Assembly: GCA_028829895.1 (NCBI GenBank)
Contig: CM054182.1
Span: 88,351,546 to 88,415,545 of the forward strand
Origin: Sinotaia quadrata
Lineage: Eukaryota; Mollusca; Gastropoda; Architaenioglossa; Viviparidae
Direction: 5' to 3'
Length of the DNA stretch: 64,000 nt
The notes beneath the pieces are model-generated. The model did no database searches. It had not been told where the DNA came from and worked only from the letters and a program-made list of their open reading frames with translations. Every line of letters starts with the position of its first letter. Position 1 is the stretch's first letter. The position numbers and the translations under genes were made by a program. This document shows, piece by piece, positions 1 to 11,896 of this stretch.

Positions 1-290
1 ATATACCCTGGGTAGGTAACGAAGATATTTAGCTTTTATATACCCTGGATAGGGAACGAAGATAATTAGCTTCTATATATCTAGACAAGTAATGAAGATA
101 CTTAGCTGCCATTAATGATGACATTTGGCTTCTATTTATCCTGGGTATTAATGAAGATATTTAGCCGCTAAATACTCTGGGTAAATAAAGAAGATATTTA
201 GCTACTAAATACATTGTGTAAGTAATAAGTAATGAAGATATTTAGCTACTACATACCCTGGGTAAGGAAATGAAGATATTTAACTTACGA
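1..290. repeat. degenerate minisatellite, unit about 36-40 bp
   Basis: About seven diverged copies of a unit containing CCTGGGTA followed by GAAGATATTTAGC can be read. Copies differ by small indels and substitutions, so the array is old. It may continue left of the window. Confidence 0.85.
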
Positions 291-299
291 GATAAGTAT

Positions 300-840
300 G
301 GAAAATAAGTAATCTGAAATAAATGCCGGTTAATAAATAAATCAATCACACGAAAGCTAAGAGATACAGTGTGAAAGTTTCAAAACAAAATGTGTTTGAC
401 ATTTATAAAAGAAACAATCCAGAGGAATAAATTAATATCCAACTAGCCGGCATATTACTCATTATTAATTATCTCTTAAATTAAGACTGATTTATTTTTT
501 ATGCAAACCTTCTCTGACTGACATTTTATTTGAATAATTGATTTTTGTTTTATTGTTGATTGACTGAAGTTTGATTTGTTGGTTGATTGTTGACAGTTGA
601 TTGCTCATTGTAAGCGCAATACAAATAACAAAATTCAACTGTAACTCACATCTGTAAAGAAAAAAAAATAAAGAAACATATGTGTATTATGCATAGCAAA
701 TGACATATTAAGTAACAGTAACATTTGTAAACACAGTATGTGTGAGATTGTATCTGCAATTGTGAATAATAGTGTTCTGAAATATGTGACTACATGCTGG
801 GTTCTACATGGTGTGTGTTTGTGTTTGATAGTGTATTTAT
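300..840. other. AT-rich spacer, no gene seen
   Basis: The sequence is AT-rich with short runs such as the A tract near 660. I see no coding frame, RNA gene or clear repeat. Confidence 0.5.
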
Positions 841-903
841 TAATATATGTATATGAATGTGGTTGTAAAAGTTAGGGTGTGTGTGTATGTATATATATAT
901 AGA

Positions 904-936
904 TGTGAGTGTGTGTGTGTATGTGTGTGTGTGTGT

Positions 937-1014
<78 letters not shown>
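904..1014. repeat. (TG)n microsatellite
   Basis: About 110 bp of TG repeats with two early ATG interruptions, then a pure tract. It follows a short TATA-rich stretch. The poly-His and poly-Cys/Val open frames across it are by-products of the repeat. Confidence 0.97.
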
Positions 1015-1017
<3 letters not shown>

Positions 1018-1484
1018 GATCTACGTTTGAAAATGTGTTTGTTTGAATACAGACATTGTAAGGAGCAGGTTGCCATGGTGACAACCCATTGTAGAAGTTA
1101 TTTCCTCTTGAATACTGTTCTAATGCAAACTTGTAAGTCCTCACCAGCACGCACATTTCAAATAATATGGATTTTTATATATATTAAAGAATGCTGTCAA
1201 GTTTGTTTGGTGTGAAGTGCGTTTTCACCATCTTTCTAATGTTCAATTCACTTATGTTCACTGCCGACTAAGTGAGGAGCGATGTAGCTCTGCAATCGCA
1301 TTATCAGCATTAACTTAAGACCGTTCAAACAATCCACTCAAGTTAACGTGGCGCAGAGAACCCGTAAAAAAATAAATAAAATCAACCACTTTATGCAACA
1401 GCAAAATTGTGACTAACGCTTTAATTTATCGACATTCAGCCATGGAAAAGGTGCAAACTAACTTGCGCAAACTCTGAGTTTGTT

Positions 1485-1690
1485 TCTAACAAATAAAGAG
1501 CAAACAAAGAAGCAACAAAATAATAGAGTAGCTAATTAAGAAACAAATAAAGAAAGAAAGCAACAAATAAATAAAAAAATATAAGAAAGAAAAAATGTAA
1601 AATCTCATGAATAAAGAAATAAGTATTAACAATGAAATTAATAAATATATAAAACAACTATAAACAAACAATCAATCAAATCAACACATA
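1485..1690. repeat. A-rich low-complexity block (AAAT/AAAG type)
   Basis: Strongly A-biased sequence built of AAATAAAG- and AAACAAAT-like words. The reverse strand gives a Leu/Phe-rich open frame caused by composition. No domain is visible. Confidence 0.6.
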
Positions 1691-1699
1691 ACAAGCTAA

Positions 1700-2640
1700 A
1701 ATCAAAATTATGAAATATACAGTGTATTGATATATTACTTTATGTATGCTGATTATACAGGTATAATATCTTTGTAATTTATCAGTTTTTAAAAAAATGG
1801 CATATTGCCGTGGCAACAGCATTTAGTAAACAGATTTTCCCGCTCCAACATACTCCATCACACACCAACAACGACCGTGGTATTCTTCTATATACCAACA
1901 TATATATACCTAATAAAAAACAATCATAAGCAATAAACGGCGATATATATATATCAATTATTTTTAGAAGCAGTAAGCTAAAAATAATAACATTATGACT
2001 ACTGATGATGACGATGATGATAGTGGTGGTGGTCGTCCTCGTCACGGTCTTCGCCATGGTGTTGAAGACGACATTAATAACGGTATAGAGGAGGAAATCT
2101 GAATTGGGTTGAGAGTTGACAGGTTTATCAGGTTATGAATTCAAATTAGCATCTTCCAAGTGACATTCTATACACTGGGAAGTAGACATCTACAAATTAC
2201 TGTCCTGTTTCGCCATTGCCTGATGGCAAATAATTCCTGTCACCGATATCATTCGAATTGTTCGTCACGAAACAGCATGTGACAATCAGCATCTGCTACT
2301 TTGGGTACCAAGACTTGAAGCCTTAACTCCACAATAAAAAATGTTTTGCATTGGACACACAGATACGTGTGCAGGAGCCTTTCTCAGTTGTCCCGGTTGG
2401 GCAGTTCCACACCAGTTTTTCTGCATGTGCTTTTAGTTCTTGACTTGCCAGATTTCCTAGTGAGGTGCTCAACACTTAAAATTGAAGGGCTTCTTTTCAC
2501 TAGTCGGAATTTGTTTTCCAGTTTGAGAATACGTTGCTATGGAAACTATCACTAAACATCAAACATGCTAATTATTGCATTTTAGGGGTGCCTTGCAATT
2601 TATTTTAACCTTGCATCTTTTCTTGCTTTTGTTGTAATTT
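1700..2640. other. spacer, no gene recognised
   Basis: Mixed unique sequence with a GATGATGAC-rich patch near 2000-2030. Open frames are under 95 codons and none resembles a known protein. Confidence 0.45.
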
Positions 2641-2648
2641 TCTTTCCG

Positions 2649-2651
<3 letters not shown>

Positions 2652-2706
<55 letters not shown>

Positions 2707-2723
2707 TGCGTGCGTGCGTGCGT
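2652..2723. repeat. (TG)n followed by (TGCG)n
   Basis: A pure TG tract to about 2704 runs into four TGCG/TGCGTG units. Alternating purine-pyrimidine sequence of this kind can adopt Z-DNA. Confidence 0.95.
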
Positions 2724-4000
2724 GCCCGCACGTGTGTGTTTGAACATTCAATTATATGTACATTCTTTTAAATGCTTATTCCCTCATGTATTTTGCTTAT
2801 AGCAGCTATGGATATAATATTCAAGTAGTAAGGAATGTTTTTTTTTTTTTTAAATGTCTTCTAAAAGGTTCCAGACCGCAAAAGCAGAAATTAGAAAAGC
2901 AGGCGCTGAGTTATATTTTACCCCTTTCATTTGCAGGAATTTAAAGAAAAACGAGAAAAAGCACTTTATTAAGACGTGTACAATGAACTTACAAACGCAA
3001 AATTTATATCTCGTAAACTAATACTTGTATCGATTTATTTCCCTTTCATCAGCTTTCATCTCTCTGTTATTAAATAATCTCAAGAATTGCGTGGCAGCCA
3101 TTTTCTCTGACGTATATTTAAGTTAGTAGACTGCAAGAAAATAATCTTTCTATCTATCTATCTAGCTAGATAGCTAGCTAGCTAGCTGGTCTGCCTCTCT
3201 GCCTCTCTCTCTCTCTCTCGCTGCAATAGTGTTTACTATCAAGTGTATTTAGCCCTGTACACGGTAAGAGATATGCAAAAGATAAGCATCAAAAATGCAG
3301 TTTTGGAAGCTAATGAAACATGAATTTCTTGAAAATACCGTTTAAATAAAAAACATTATAATTTGAAGTAAATGAGACTCGAGTTAAAAAAAGCAAAAAC
3401 AAAAAATTACAATCCAAAGAACACAACATAACAATAATTTTAATATTGCGCACTTCACAACTTGTGTAGCGAAGTAACTGTTCTGTGCTGAATCCACATA
3501 AAACTTCGCCAACACATTTAATTTTATTTAATTTTTCATTTCTTCTCGTAACCACTTCTTGATACATTCTAGCCGACCACGCCCTAGTGATTTAGAATGT
3601 CGCTTTTGTATCTTCAAATGCCAATGGTGTTTTCTTCGCCTGCTGCAGGCCGAGTATTTGAAATACGGAGACAATAATGATTTTTTGTTAACAATTATTA
3701 CTGTTCGTCTTAATGTCCGCGAACATATCCTGACTTTTGAATTCACGATATGTGCGTAATTCATAGGAGTTTCGCCTAGCAAAAGAGTTCCTTGAGCATA
3801 ACAAACATATTCCCCTCCTCCCCCCCCCAACCCTATCTCCCGATGAATGTATTCAAGCAGAGTTAAAATGTGAAGAAATGATTTTAATGCCGTTTTATTC
3901 AACCATCTTAGGCACCAGCAGTTTTAATTTCGTTTTTTCGTTTACTCTTGATTGTGGCTGTGATCAGATGTAATAGTCGTCATGGTATAGGATATCGATT
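2724..4000. other. spacer with two short simple tracts
   Basis: Contains a CTAT/GCTA tract (3150-3188), a CT tract (3200-3219) and a poly-C patch near 3822. A 124-codon reverse-strand frame (3528-3902) has no recognisable domain and is probably chance. Confidence 0.45.
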
Positions 4001-4086
4001 TTCTCCGGCTGTGTATTTTGTTGGTGAGTTCTCCGGCTGTGTATTTTGTTGGTGAGTTCTCCGGCTGTGTATTTTGTTGGTGAGTT
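4001..4086. repeat. 28-bp tandem repeat, about 3 copies
   Basis: A unit beginning TTCTCCGGCTGTGTATTTTG starts at 4001, 4029 and 4057 with essentially no divergence. This suggests a recent local duplication. Confidence 0.93.
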
Positions 4087-4152
4087 GTTCGTGTCGATGA
4101 GACAGTATTGTAGTCTCAGTACTTTTTCTTACCCCACCCAACTTTTCCAAAC

Positions 4153-4168
4153 CCGATTTTAAAATCGG
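4153..4168. other. 16-bp perfect palindrome
   Basis: CCGATTTTAAAATCGG reads the same on both strands. It is in unique sequence. It could be a protein-binding site or chance; nothing nearby decides. Confidence 0.4.
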
Positions 4169-4424
4169 TTGTGAACGAATCTTACATATGTAGCTTTATA
4201 ATGTAGAGACATGATTGTAGACTTGCTCTGCAAAAAAATAGCTATTCCAACTATGGAATCCGTTCAGTTTATTTTGACATTTTTGAACATTTGCAAAAAT
4301 CCTTCAAAAGCAATAACATTTTCCAGATGACTCATTTTGTACCCTGCCATCCTTAAGGCAATTTAAAATACATGGTCGTAAAGTATCAATGTGTCATAGA
4401 CATAGTTTTCCTAGTGATCAATAC

Positions 4425-4645
4425 AATCATGTGTTAGCAGGCACATACTATACGTGTAGTCATTATGACGTCAACATAATAGTTGTGATGAATACAATTT
4501 TGTGCTAGCAGACACATACTATACGTGTAGACATTATGACGTCAATGTAATAGTTGTGTTTATTAAAATCTTGCGCTGGCATTCATATGCTATATCTTCA
4601 ACTCTGTATCCTTTCTCTTGTAGACATTATGACGTCAACAATAGT
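4425..4645. repeat. 71-bp repeat carrying a CRE palindrome, about 3 copies
   Basis: Copies share CATACTATACGTGTAG and CATTATGACGTCAA. The palindrome TGACGTCA occurs intact at 4466-4473, 4537-4544 and 4630-4637. The first two are 71 bp apart. The third copy carries an insertion of about 20 bp. Confidence 0.85.
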
Positions 4646-4649
4646 GTTG

Positions 4650-5910
4650 TCGTCACAGATAGGATTAAGAACTCGTCATTTACATTAATGTTCATCTATC
4701 TACATGCACCTTACTTAATTTATTTTATTTATTACGCTCAGTTGTTGTATTTTGCAAGAAAAGCCTCTCCAAGACTTGCGCACTCAATTTAATTTTACAA
4801 CTTTGAGTCGACGCTATTATGAATGATGTCTCTCCCTACCCGCTATAAGTGGCGCATTGTGTATTATTTCTTTAAACACTATAAGCAGATATAAGTTATT
4901 TTAAACAAGACAGTATTTTGTTGTATTTTCTCGTTCAAGCAAATTCTTTATGTTCCTGCTGACGGCTTATAATGATTGAGTGGCCCATTTCTCTGAGAAG
5001 TTAGCGGAACTTTTTAAATAATTACTGTTCAACAAGTCATTAATGGGAAATAACTCTTCTAGGAAATTAGCTGATTCTTGAAGCATGTATTTTAGTCTCA
5101 GTGATTGATTCGAGAACGGTTGCTGTTTGTTGATAGAGGCTATTGTCTCTCGCCTGTAGGACTTGGGTTCAAATCGTACCAACGGTCAGTGTGATTCAGA
5201 ACAATTTCTTAATGATCATAATTGTCTTTCTTTCTGGATAATTTCATTGTCTGGCCCAGATGCATAAGTGAACTTTTTTCTAATACTTACCTCCCATTCA
5301 ATCAGTGGCATGTTTACAAACTTTTAAGTCATCTGCCATGTACACGATTCTAAAAAGCAAAATTAAATAAGACATTCACAGTGATAAAGAACAGAATTAC
5401 TTGAGAGCAACAAACAGCTAATTCATTATTAACAAAAAAACTAAGATCAATAAATATACAGACTTAGAATGCTTAAAAATAAATATCTAAAACCCAGTAT
5501 GTATTAAGCGACTAATAAAATAATTAAAAGCAATTACAAATAAATAAACTCAAGTTCAGTTAACAGAGACAGTCAAAATTATTCGAAATATAATCAGAAT
5601 TACACAAAGAAAACTTATACCACAAACATGGATTCACCAAACTGCAATCCAGCACACTGATCAACACCAAACACAAATAAATTAACACAAACATATTTAA
5701 AAGAAAAAAGAAATTTAAAAACCCAACGGAAATCGAGTTAATGATAATTCACAAAATGTGTTTATAATAAGTATAACATGAAGACACCCCTCTCCCCAAA
5801 TAAATACACAAAACACTCACACATACACACAAATAATAAACAGAAATCAAAGAAGAAAACACAAAAATTTATCAGAATAAAACATCTTTAAGTTTTAGTA
5901 AGAGAATGCA
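4650..5910. other. AT-rich spacer
   Basis: Unique, increasingly A-rich toward 5400-5900. A GGGTTCAAATC word near 5164 resembles a Pol III box B, but no box A or cloverleaf can be built around it. Confidence 0.45.
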
Positions 5911-5912
5911 AT

Positions 5913-6770
5913 GTGCTAATAAATAAAATAATAAAAGTATTTATATTTCGTATTTTACATAGCAAGTCTTCATGTACTCAAATAAAAATTAAACATGTAT
6001 TGATCTTTATTATTTCACGTACTAAAATAAAAAATAAACAATTATTTATCTTTAGTATTTCACGTATTAAAACAAAAATTAAAACTTATTTTCCTTTTAG
6101 TATGTAACTCAATAAATCTTCGTGTACTAAAATAATAATTAAAATGACTTTCTATTTAGTATTTCACTAAATAAACCTTCACGAGCTAAAGTAATAATTA
6201 AAAATTGATTTATCTTCGGTATTTAACTAAATAAACATTCATGTACTAAAATAATAATACTAAATTACCTTATTTTTTAATATTTAACTAAATGAACTTT
6301 CAAGTACTAAAATAATAATACTAAATTACCTTATTTTTTAATATTTAACTAAATAAACATTCATGTACTAAAATAATAATACTAAATTATCTTATTTTTT
6401 AATATTTAACTAAATAAACATTCAAGTACTAAAATAATAATACTAAATTACCTTATTTTTTAATATTTAACTAAATAAACATTCATGTACTAAAATAATA
6501 ATACTAAATTATCTTATTTTTTAATATTTAACTAAATAAACATTCATGTACTAAAATAATAATACTAAATTACCTTATTTTTTAATATTTAACTAAATGA
6601 ACTTTCAAGTACTAAAATAATAATAAGAAAATTTCCTTAATTTTTAATATTTAACTAAATGAACTTTCGCATATTAAAATAATAATTAAAACTTGATTCC
6701 TCTTTAATTTTTAATTAAATAAATTTCCAAGTGCTAAAACAATAATTAAAAAGAAACAATGATCAATAGG
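5913..6770. repeat. AT-rich minisatellite, unit about 61 bp
   Basis: The best-conserved core (about 6232-6640) repeats every 61 bp with the words GTACTAAAATAATAATAC and TTTTTTAATATTTAACTAAA. Both flanks hold older, diverged copies. The pattern suggests recent growth in the middle of an older array. Confidence 0.9.
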
Positions 6771-6782
6771 TGGATCGCCAAC

Positions 6783-6880
6783 ATTAGGAAGATTTGAACC
6801 TCACTTCTTTGGGCGATAGGCAAGGTCATGCTTGTCCACTCCACTCCCACCTGTCAGCAGCCCTCCCACAAGGGGAAATT
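6783..6880 (-). other. possible tRNA-derived fragment (weak)
   Basis: On the reverse strand GGTTCAAATC (6791-6800) matches a Pol III box B. About 35-50 bases upstream on that strand lies a GGGAGTGGAGTGG word that could be a decayed box A. I cannot fold a complete cloverleaf. It may be a SINE head or chance. Confidence 0.2.
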
Positions 6881-7279
6881 TTCAATAGCAAAGCAAATAA
6901 TAACGTTTTTGAATTACAAGAAACGGTTATTATATTATTCACAATAGATAGGATATTCCCAAGACAAAAGTCTATTCACAATCATGTCTATTCACAATCA
7001 TGTCTTAAACAGATAGGATAGTCCCAAGACAAGTCTATTCACAGTCATTTCTTAAACATAAAAGATAATCCCAAGACAAGAGTCACCTAGGACAAACAAG
7101 GCCGGCACCAATCCGAGTCGAATCTCTAATAAACGCTGCCTTCATTCGGAGTTGAACATTAAAAACAACATGAATATTCCATAATCAAAATCGATTAACA
7201 ACAAACAAGAATGGCAACAAATAAAACAGAATCGAATCGGTACTAAATATGAAAGTCCCAGAGTCGAAACTAAAACAAA

Positions 7280-7695
7280 AGGAATATCACAAAGTTCAAC
7301 ACAAACAGGAACGTCACAAAGTTCAACACAAACAGGAACGTCACAAAGTTCAACACAAACAGGAACGTCACAAAGTTCAACACAAACAGGAACGTCACAA
7401 AGTTCAACACGAGAACGTCACAAAGTTCAACACAAACAGGAACGTCACAAAGTTCAACACCAGAACGTCACAAAGTTCAACACAAACAAGAACGTCACAA
7501 AGTTCAACACAAGAACGTCACAAAGTTCAACACAAACAAGAACGTCACAAAGTTCAACACAAGAACGTCACAAAGTTCAACACAAACAAGAACGTCACAA
7601 AGTTCAACACAAGAACGTCACAAAGTTCAACACAGGAACGTCACAAAGTTCAACACAAGAACGTCACAAATTTCAACACAAGAACGTCACAAATC
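7280..7695. repeat. 23/27-bp mixed-unit minisatellite
   Basis: The word GAACGTCACAAAGTTCAACA recurs about 16 times. Spacing is 27 bp where an extra AAAC is present and 23 bp where it is missing. Downstream the two lengths tend to alternate, giving a 50-bp higher-order unit. A 189-codon frame at 7249-7818 runs through it, but its peptide switches reading register with each unit length, so coding is unlikely. Confidence 0.93.
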
Positions 7696-7889
7696 AGAGT
7701 CGAGTATAACACAGGAACTTCAAAAGAAATTTTAAAAAGCAATAATGGAACAGAGAAAACAAAACAGAGATTAAACAAAAAGTTTATGTTCCAATCAAAG
7801 TCGTGTAAAATAAACTAGAATGTCTCAAAACAAAATTTAAAACAGGTACCAGAATGTTTTAATTAGGATTGGGGATTTTAAAAACCCAG

Positions 7890-8230
7890 ACCAAAGTCTT
7901 AAATCGAAATCGAGTCTAAAGCAAACAAGAGTAGCCCAAACTAGAGGTGAGTCTAAAGTTAACAAAACTGTCCCCCAAATCAGAGTTTAGTCGAAAACAA
8001 ACCAAAGTGTCCCAAATCAGAACTGAATCTAAAATAATAAAACCTGTCACCCTAAAGAGCTGAGTCTAAACCAAAGCTGTCCCAAGTCAGAGTTGAGTCT
8101 AAAATAATTAAAACTGTCCCGAATGAGATCTGAGTCTAAAACAAACAAGAATGTTCCAATATATAGGCGAGTTTACAGCTACCATGAATGTCCTAAATGA
8201 GAGTGGAGTCCAAGAAGAATAAAGAAAGTT
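7890..8230. repeat. degenerate minisatellite, unit about 40-45 bp
   Basis: Repeated words such as CAGAGTTGAGTCTAAA and ACTGTCCC recur with many changes over about eight poorly kept copies. Confidence 0.7.
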
Positions 8231-8239
8231 ATTCTGGAG

Positions 8240-8934
8240 CCTGGAATCAATAACTGCATTATAAACAGAGTACTAATCTAGTTTTATGGGGAGGATTCGC
8301 TTTACAGTATTTGCGGTCGTCTGTACGCGTTTCATTGTAGGAAGAGGAATGAGATTCGAACCAAATAATGTAACTGAAATGACGGCCACATTTTTGGCAA
8401 TAGATACCAAGAGTCAAGTTAAAAGATTGGTAGCAAGCATTATAAAGACCACCCTCAACTGTTGTTGTAGTCATATGAGGTCAAGTAAGACATTGTTTTG
8501 CTTTAGAAATTCACTTTGTGTGAGAGAGAGTGAGTGAGTGAGGGAGAGAGGGATTGAGCGAGTAAAGTTGGTATACGTGCGAGAGTGCTGTAGGGGAATG
8601 GGGTTGTTGTGCGCGTGTCTGTGTGTTTCTTATTCGTGTACGGATGCGGATATTTTTTTCTGTAGTTTACTGCAATTTACCTCTTCTACCATCTTTATTT
8701 TCCCCTTAATATCGTACTGATATTTCACTACTGGAAACATGTCCTCTTTAATGAACAACAAAAAAATCCTGAAAACATTCAAATTCTATTCAGAAATTCA
8801 ATTGATTTCTGCTGCAAACAGAATGTAGAAATTATAACATTCTGAAGTTAAAAGTTAGCATCTTCATTTGTGACTTCGTGCGTGCATTGTCTTGAAGTAT
8901 AGTACAGTATTGTGACACCTCTGGTCACCTTCAC

Positions 8935-8935
<1 letters not shown>
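8240..8935. other. spacer, no gene recognised
   Basis: Contains a GAGTGAGTGAG-type patch near 8520-8560. Overlapping frames of 60-83 codons show no domain. Confidence 0.45.
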
Positions 8936-8937
<2 letters not shown>

Positions 8938-8968
<31 letters not shown>

Positions 8969-10640
8969 TATTAATAACCCATAACTAATTACCAGTGATC
9001 GGGAAATCACTCACAAGACTGTCTCTCACTAGGCGGATTATAAGGGTGTCGTAAAACATTACTCTTTACATAATAATAAGACGTTTTACTGTTATACAGT
9101 AGTTTCATAGATTGAGACTTTTTACTAAAGGAGAAATAAAAATCCGTATTTTATAATATTTAACAAGCCCACATCCACTCACTATTGCTCCAATACACGG
9201 TTTTAATTATATGTACAAGAAGGTTAATACACTTAACAATAATTTTATTAAATCAACAATTAATTATACTACATATGAACATAATGAAAATATCTTAACA
9301 TTTACATCACTTCACAACAAAGTTTGATTAAATAAATGTCATACACTCATTCACTTTATCCTAGCACAGACATCAGCAGTCATATTAACATATGTATATA
9401 ATCAAGTTCATAGATATAATTCATTATACAAATGAGAGTGCAATTTCAGAGAGATAATTATAGGCAATGTACATGACCTTTTCAATGATGGCAGCAGCGT
9501 GTTGGCATGTGTTCACAATCATGGAGTTTGCAACAAGTCATTTTCTTTTTCTATTTAGATGACGGACCAACGTACCCCCTTCTAGGCACATTACTCACAG
9601 AACACACCATGGAGAATCGTCCAGAAAGTCATATGCAGTATCGAACACATCAGGAGGAATGTTAGAATCTTTGTGTGTTCAAGGAATGTTCAAGAAGCTT
9701 TCATGAATTCTTTGAACCTAACTCAAGCCTCAGTGTTTGCCGTATTGGCTCTCGAACAGAATTCACAGAATCAACTTACTTCAAAACGTTTACTGATAAG
9801 TTCGATGATAATACTGGAAACTCACCAACGTGATCCAATGGAGTACTGTAGTTACTGCAGTCTTAAGTGGATACAAGATTACAAAACACCAACGTGATCC
9901 AATGGAGTACTGTAGTTACTGCAGTCTTAAGTGGATACAAGATTACAAAACACCAAAAAGAGTTGTGACCCTTTCTATAAAAGTCAAACTAAGGCAGTGC
10001 TAAACTTCAGGCATATTTCATCTCTAAAATCCTTTCTCTCTTACACACATCCCCAACTTACAAATCCTGCAATGATCATTAGCCCGATAAGCATGCAGCA
10101 TAAGAAGCAAAACATCAATAAAAATTCACAAGTATAATGTACAATGTAATCAAATAAATGTAACATAGAAATAATGGTTCAATTACATAAAGTATTCTCC
10201 AGTTCAAATCATAGATCAATCGCAAGCATGAACAAAATATTTCTTAAGTCCATTCTTTCTTTATCAGTCAGTTAACTTACCATAAGCTAGTGATTGTCTT
10301 TATGACCAGACCAGAGTTATGTCAAAATCAAAGTGATTAGAATATAGAACTTTCATCAACAAAATAACTTGTGGTTCATCCCCATTGGATGAAGTTGCTA
10401 TGAACAATTTTGAGACTATTAGTAAAAAAATCTACTCATCTGCTTGGGACTGGTTTGGATTGCATCAGCAAGTTCTAGCATATTCTCCACCTGAGTTGTT
10501 TACTCCAACTCTAAAACTTAAACAAAATATATCATCATAAGCAGTGCCCGGGTTCGGGTGACGTTAACATTGGCAACAAATATAAAATTATTAAGTTTAG
10601 AGATAGGGATAGGCAAATTTTCTTAGCCAAAAGTAGTTTA
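8938..10640 (+). mobile_element. interspersed repeat, copy A (unclassified family)
   Basis: Starts with an ATT tract (8938-8970), then CCATAACTAATTAC. It matches copies at 18060, 50385 and, on the opposite strand, 44870-46120. Shared landmarks are the GGCGGAT word, AAGAAGGTTAATA, ACATCACTTCACAACAA and, at the far end, the GTGCC...GGGT...GACAATTTAT-like block followed by CAAATTTWCT. It is longer than the others, partly from a 64-bp internal duplication. No coding frame was found. Read in reverse, the ATT tract would be a 3' tail as in some LINE/SINE families. That classification is inference. Confidence 0.72.
9823..9956. repeat. 64-bp tandem duplication inside copy A
   Basis: A 64-bp unit starting CACCAACGTGATCCAATGGA occurs at 9823 and 9887 with no visible difference. 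It is a recent duplication within the interspersed copy. Confidence 0.93.
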
Positions 10641-10783
10641 GAGTTTTATTTTTAATAATGTGTAAACCAAATTACAGAAGTTCAGAGATTTATTTTTAGT
10701 AATAATAGAGGAAACTTAAATCTCCCATTCTTTTAAAAATGAAGACACAAATAAGCACAAATGCATGAATATGCATGCACGCT

Positions 10784-10795
10784 CGCGCGCGCGCG

Positions 10796-10854
<59 letters not shown>

Positions 10855-10860
10855 ACACAC
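10784..10860. repeat. (CG)n followed by (CA)n
   Basis: Seven CG dinucleotides (10784-10797) pass directly into about 60 bp of CA repeat. This strictly alternating tract is a strong theoretical Z-DNA former. Confidence 0.95.
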
Positions 10861-11019
10861 ATTGGTGAAAACATGCTGATGGATTTCTGCTGTGATGAGA
10901 GTGGTTCAATAATAAACTTTACCTTGCAGTGGATTGCTTACGTCATCAAGTGGAACAGAACACTATTGGTATGTGCCCAGACTCACAACAAAGCTAACTT
11001 ATTCTAAGTTGTAAATCCG

Positions 11020-11256
11020 AAATATGGTAATCAGTCTTCAGCTTCTCACTGAAATGAAAGAAAAAGAAATATGGTAATCAGTCTTCAGCTTCTCACTGAA
11101 ATGAAAGAAAAAGAAATATGGTAATCAGTCTTCAGCTTCTCACTGAAATGAAAGAAAAAGAAATATGGTAATCAGTCTTCAGCTTCTCACTGAAATGAAA
11201 GAAAAAGAAATATGGTAATCAGTCTTCAGCTTCTCACTGAAATGAAAGAAAAAGAA
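11020..11256. repeat. 47-bp minisatellite, 5 copies
   Basis: A unit containing ATATGGTAATCAGTCTTCAG recurs every 47 bp with almost no divergence. Because 47 is not a multiple of three, no frame stays open. Confidence 0.96.
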
Positions 11257-11259
11257 AAA

Positions 11260-11450
11260 TGTTTATGTGCTCACCACGACCTTTCTCGTTTTCTAGATTT
11301 ATGAAATTTTCAGTAAAATAAAATTTAAAAATACAGTATAGTACATGGGAGATTTGGTTTAATTTTAACCTTGGTTGTTGGAGACATGGCTTACTGTTTA
11401 TTGCTTATTGCTTACTTGTAAACTGAGCCATAACTTTCTTGTTGCCTTCT
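11260..11450. other. short spacer
   Basis: Unique AT-rich sequence without a recognisable feature. Confidence 0.4.
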
Positions 11451-11452
11451 GC

Positions 11453-11632
11453 TTACTGGAGCGACATTTAACCTGTTGCTTAGTAAGGACCGCACGTTAC
11501 TGGAGTGACATTTAACCTGTTGCTTAGTAGGGACTTCATGTTACTAGAAAGACATTTACCTATTACTTAGTAGGGACCTCACGATACTAGGGTGATATTT
11601 AGCCTGTTCTTTAGTAGGGGCCTCGTGTTACT
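11453..11632. repeat. 44-bp minisatellite, about 4 copies
   Basis: The word GACATTTAACCTGTTGCTTA starts at 11463 and 11507 and diverges at 11551 and 11595. Divergence rises left to right. Confidence 0.9.
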
Positions 11633-11639
11633 GTAGTCG

Positions 11640-11895
11640 TTTATTCTTGCGGTACGTTAATTAGGTGAAGAAAGCTCAAAACTGACTGGCGAATGTTTAA
11701 CGCGCAACAAGCTAAATAAAACAGTAAGTGTGTGCTTGTCCCTTTACATGGTCTGGGCGTAAATAGATGTAGATCAGGTTTATAAGCTGAGATGATACAT
11801 ATAGCCACAGTCGAAGAAAGTTAACTCTTGACAAATGCTAGAATCAAATCACAGTAGAACTGCTGCAGTGCCTGGATGGAACAAATACCAGAGTA
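11640..11895. other. spacer, nothing recognised
   Basis: Unique sequence without a frame, RNA gene or repeat that I can support. Confidence 0.4.
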
Positions 11896-11896
11896 G

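Noticed and set aside
840..1215. Poly-His and Cys/Val-rich open frames across CA/TG repeats (also at 13270, 30000, 44184, 55358)
   Set aside because: They are direct readings of dinucleotide repeats on either strand and have no unique domain.
3528..3902. 124-codon reverse frame with a Gly run and basic tail
   Set aside because: The Gly run comes from a poly-C tract and the rest has no recognisable motif.
7249..7818. 189-residue Gln/His/Lys-rich protein
   Set aside because: The peptide changes register whenever the repeat unit switches between 23 and 27 bp, as expected for non-coding DNA.
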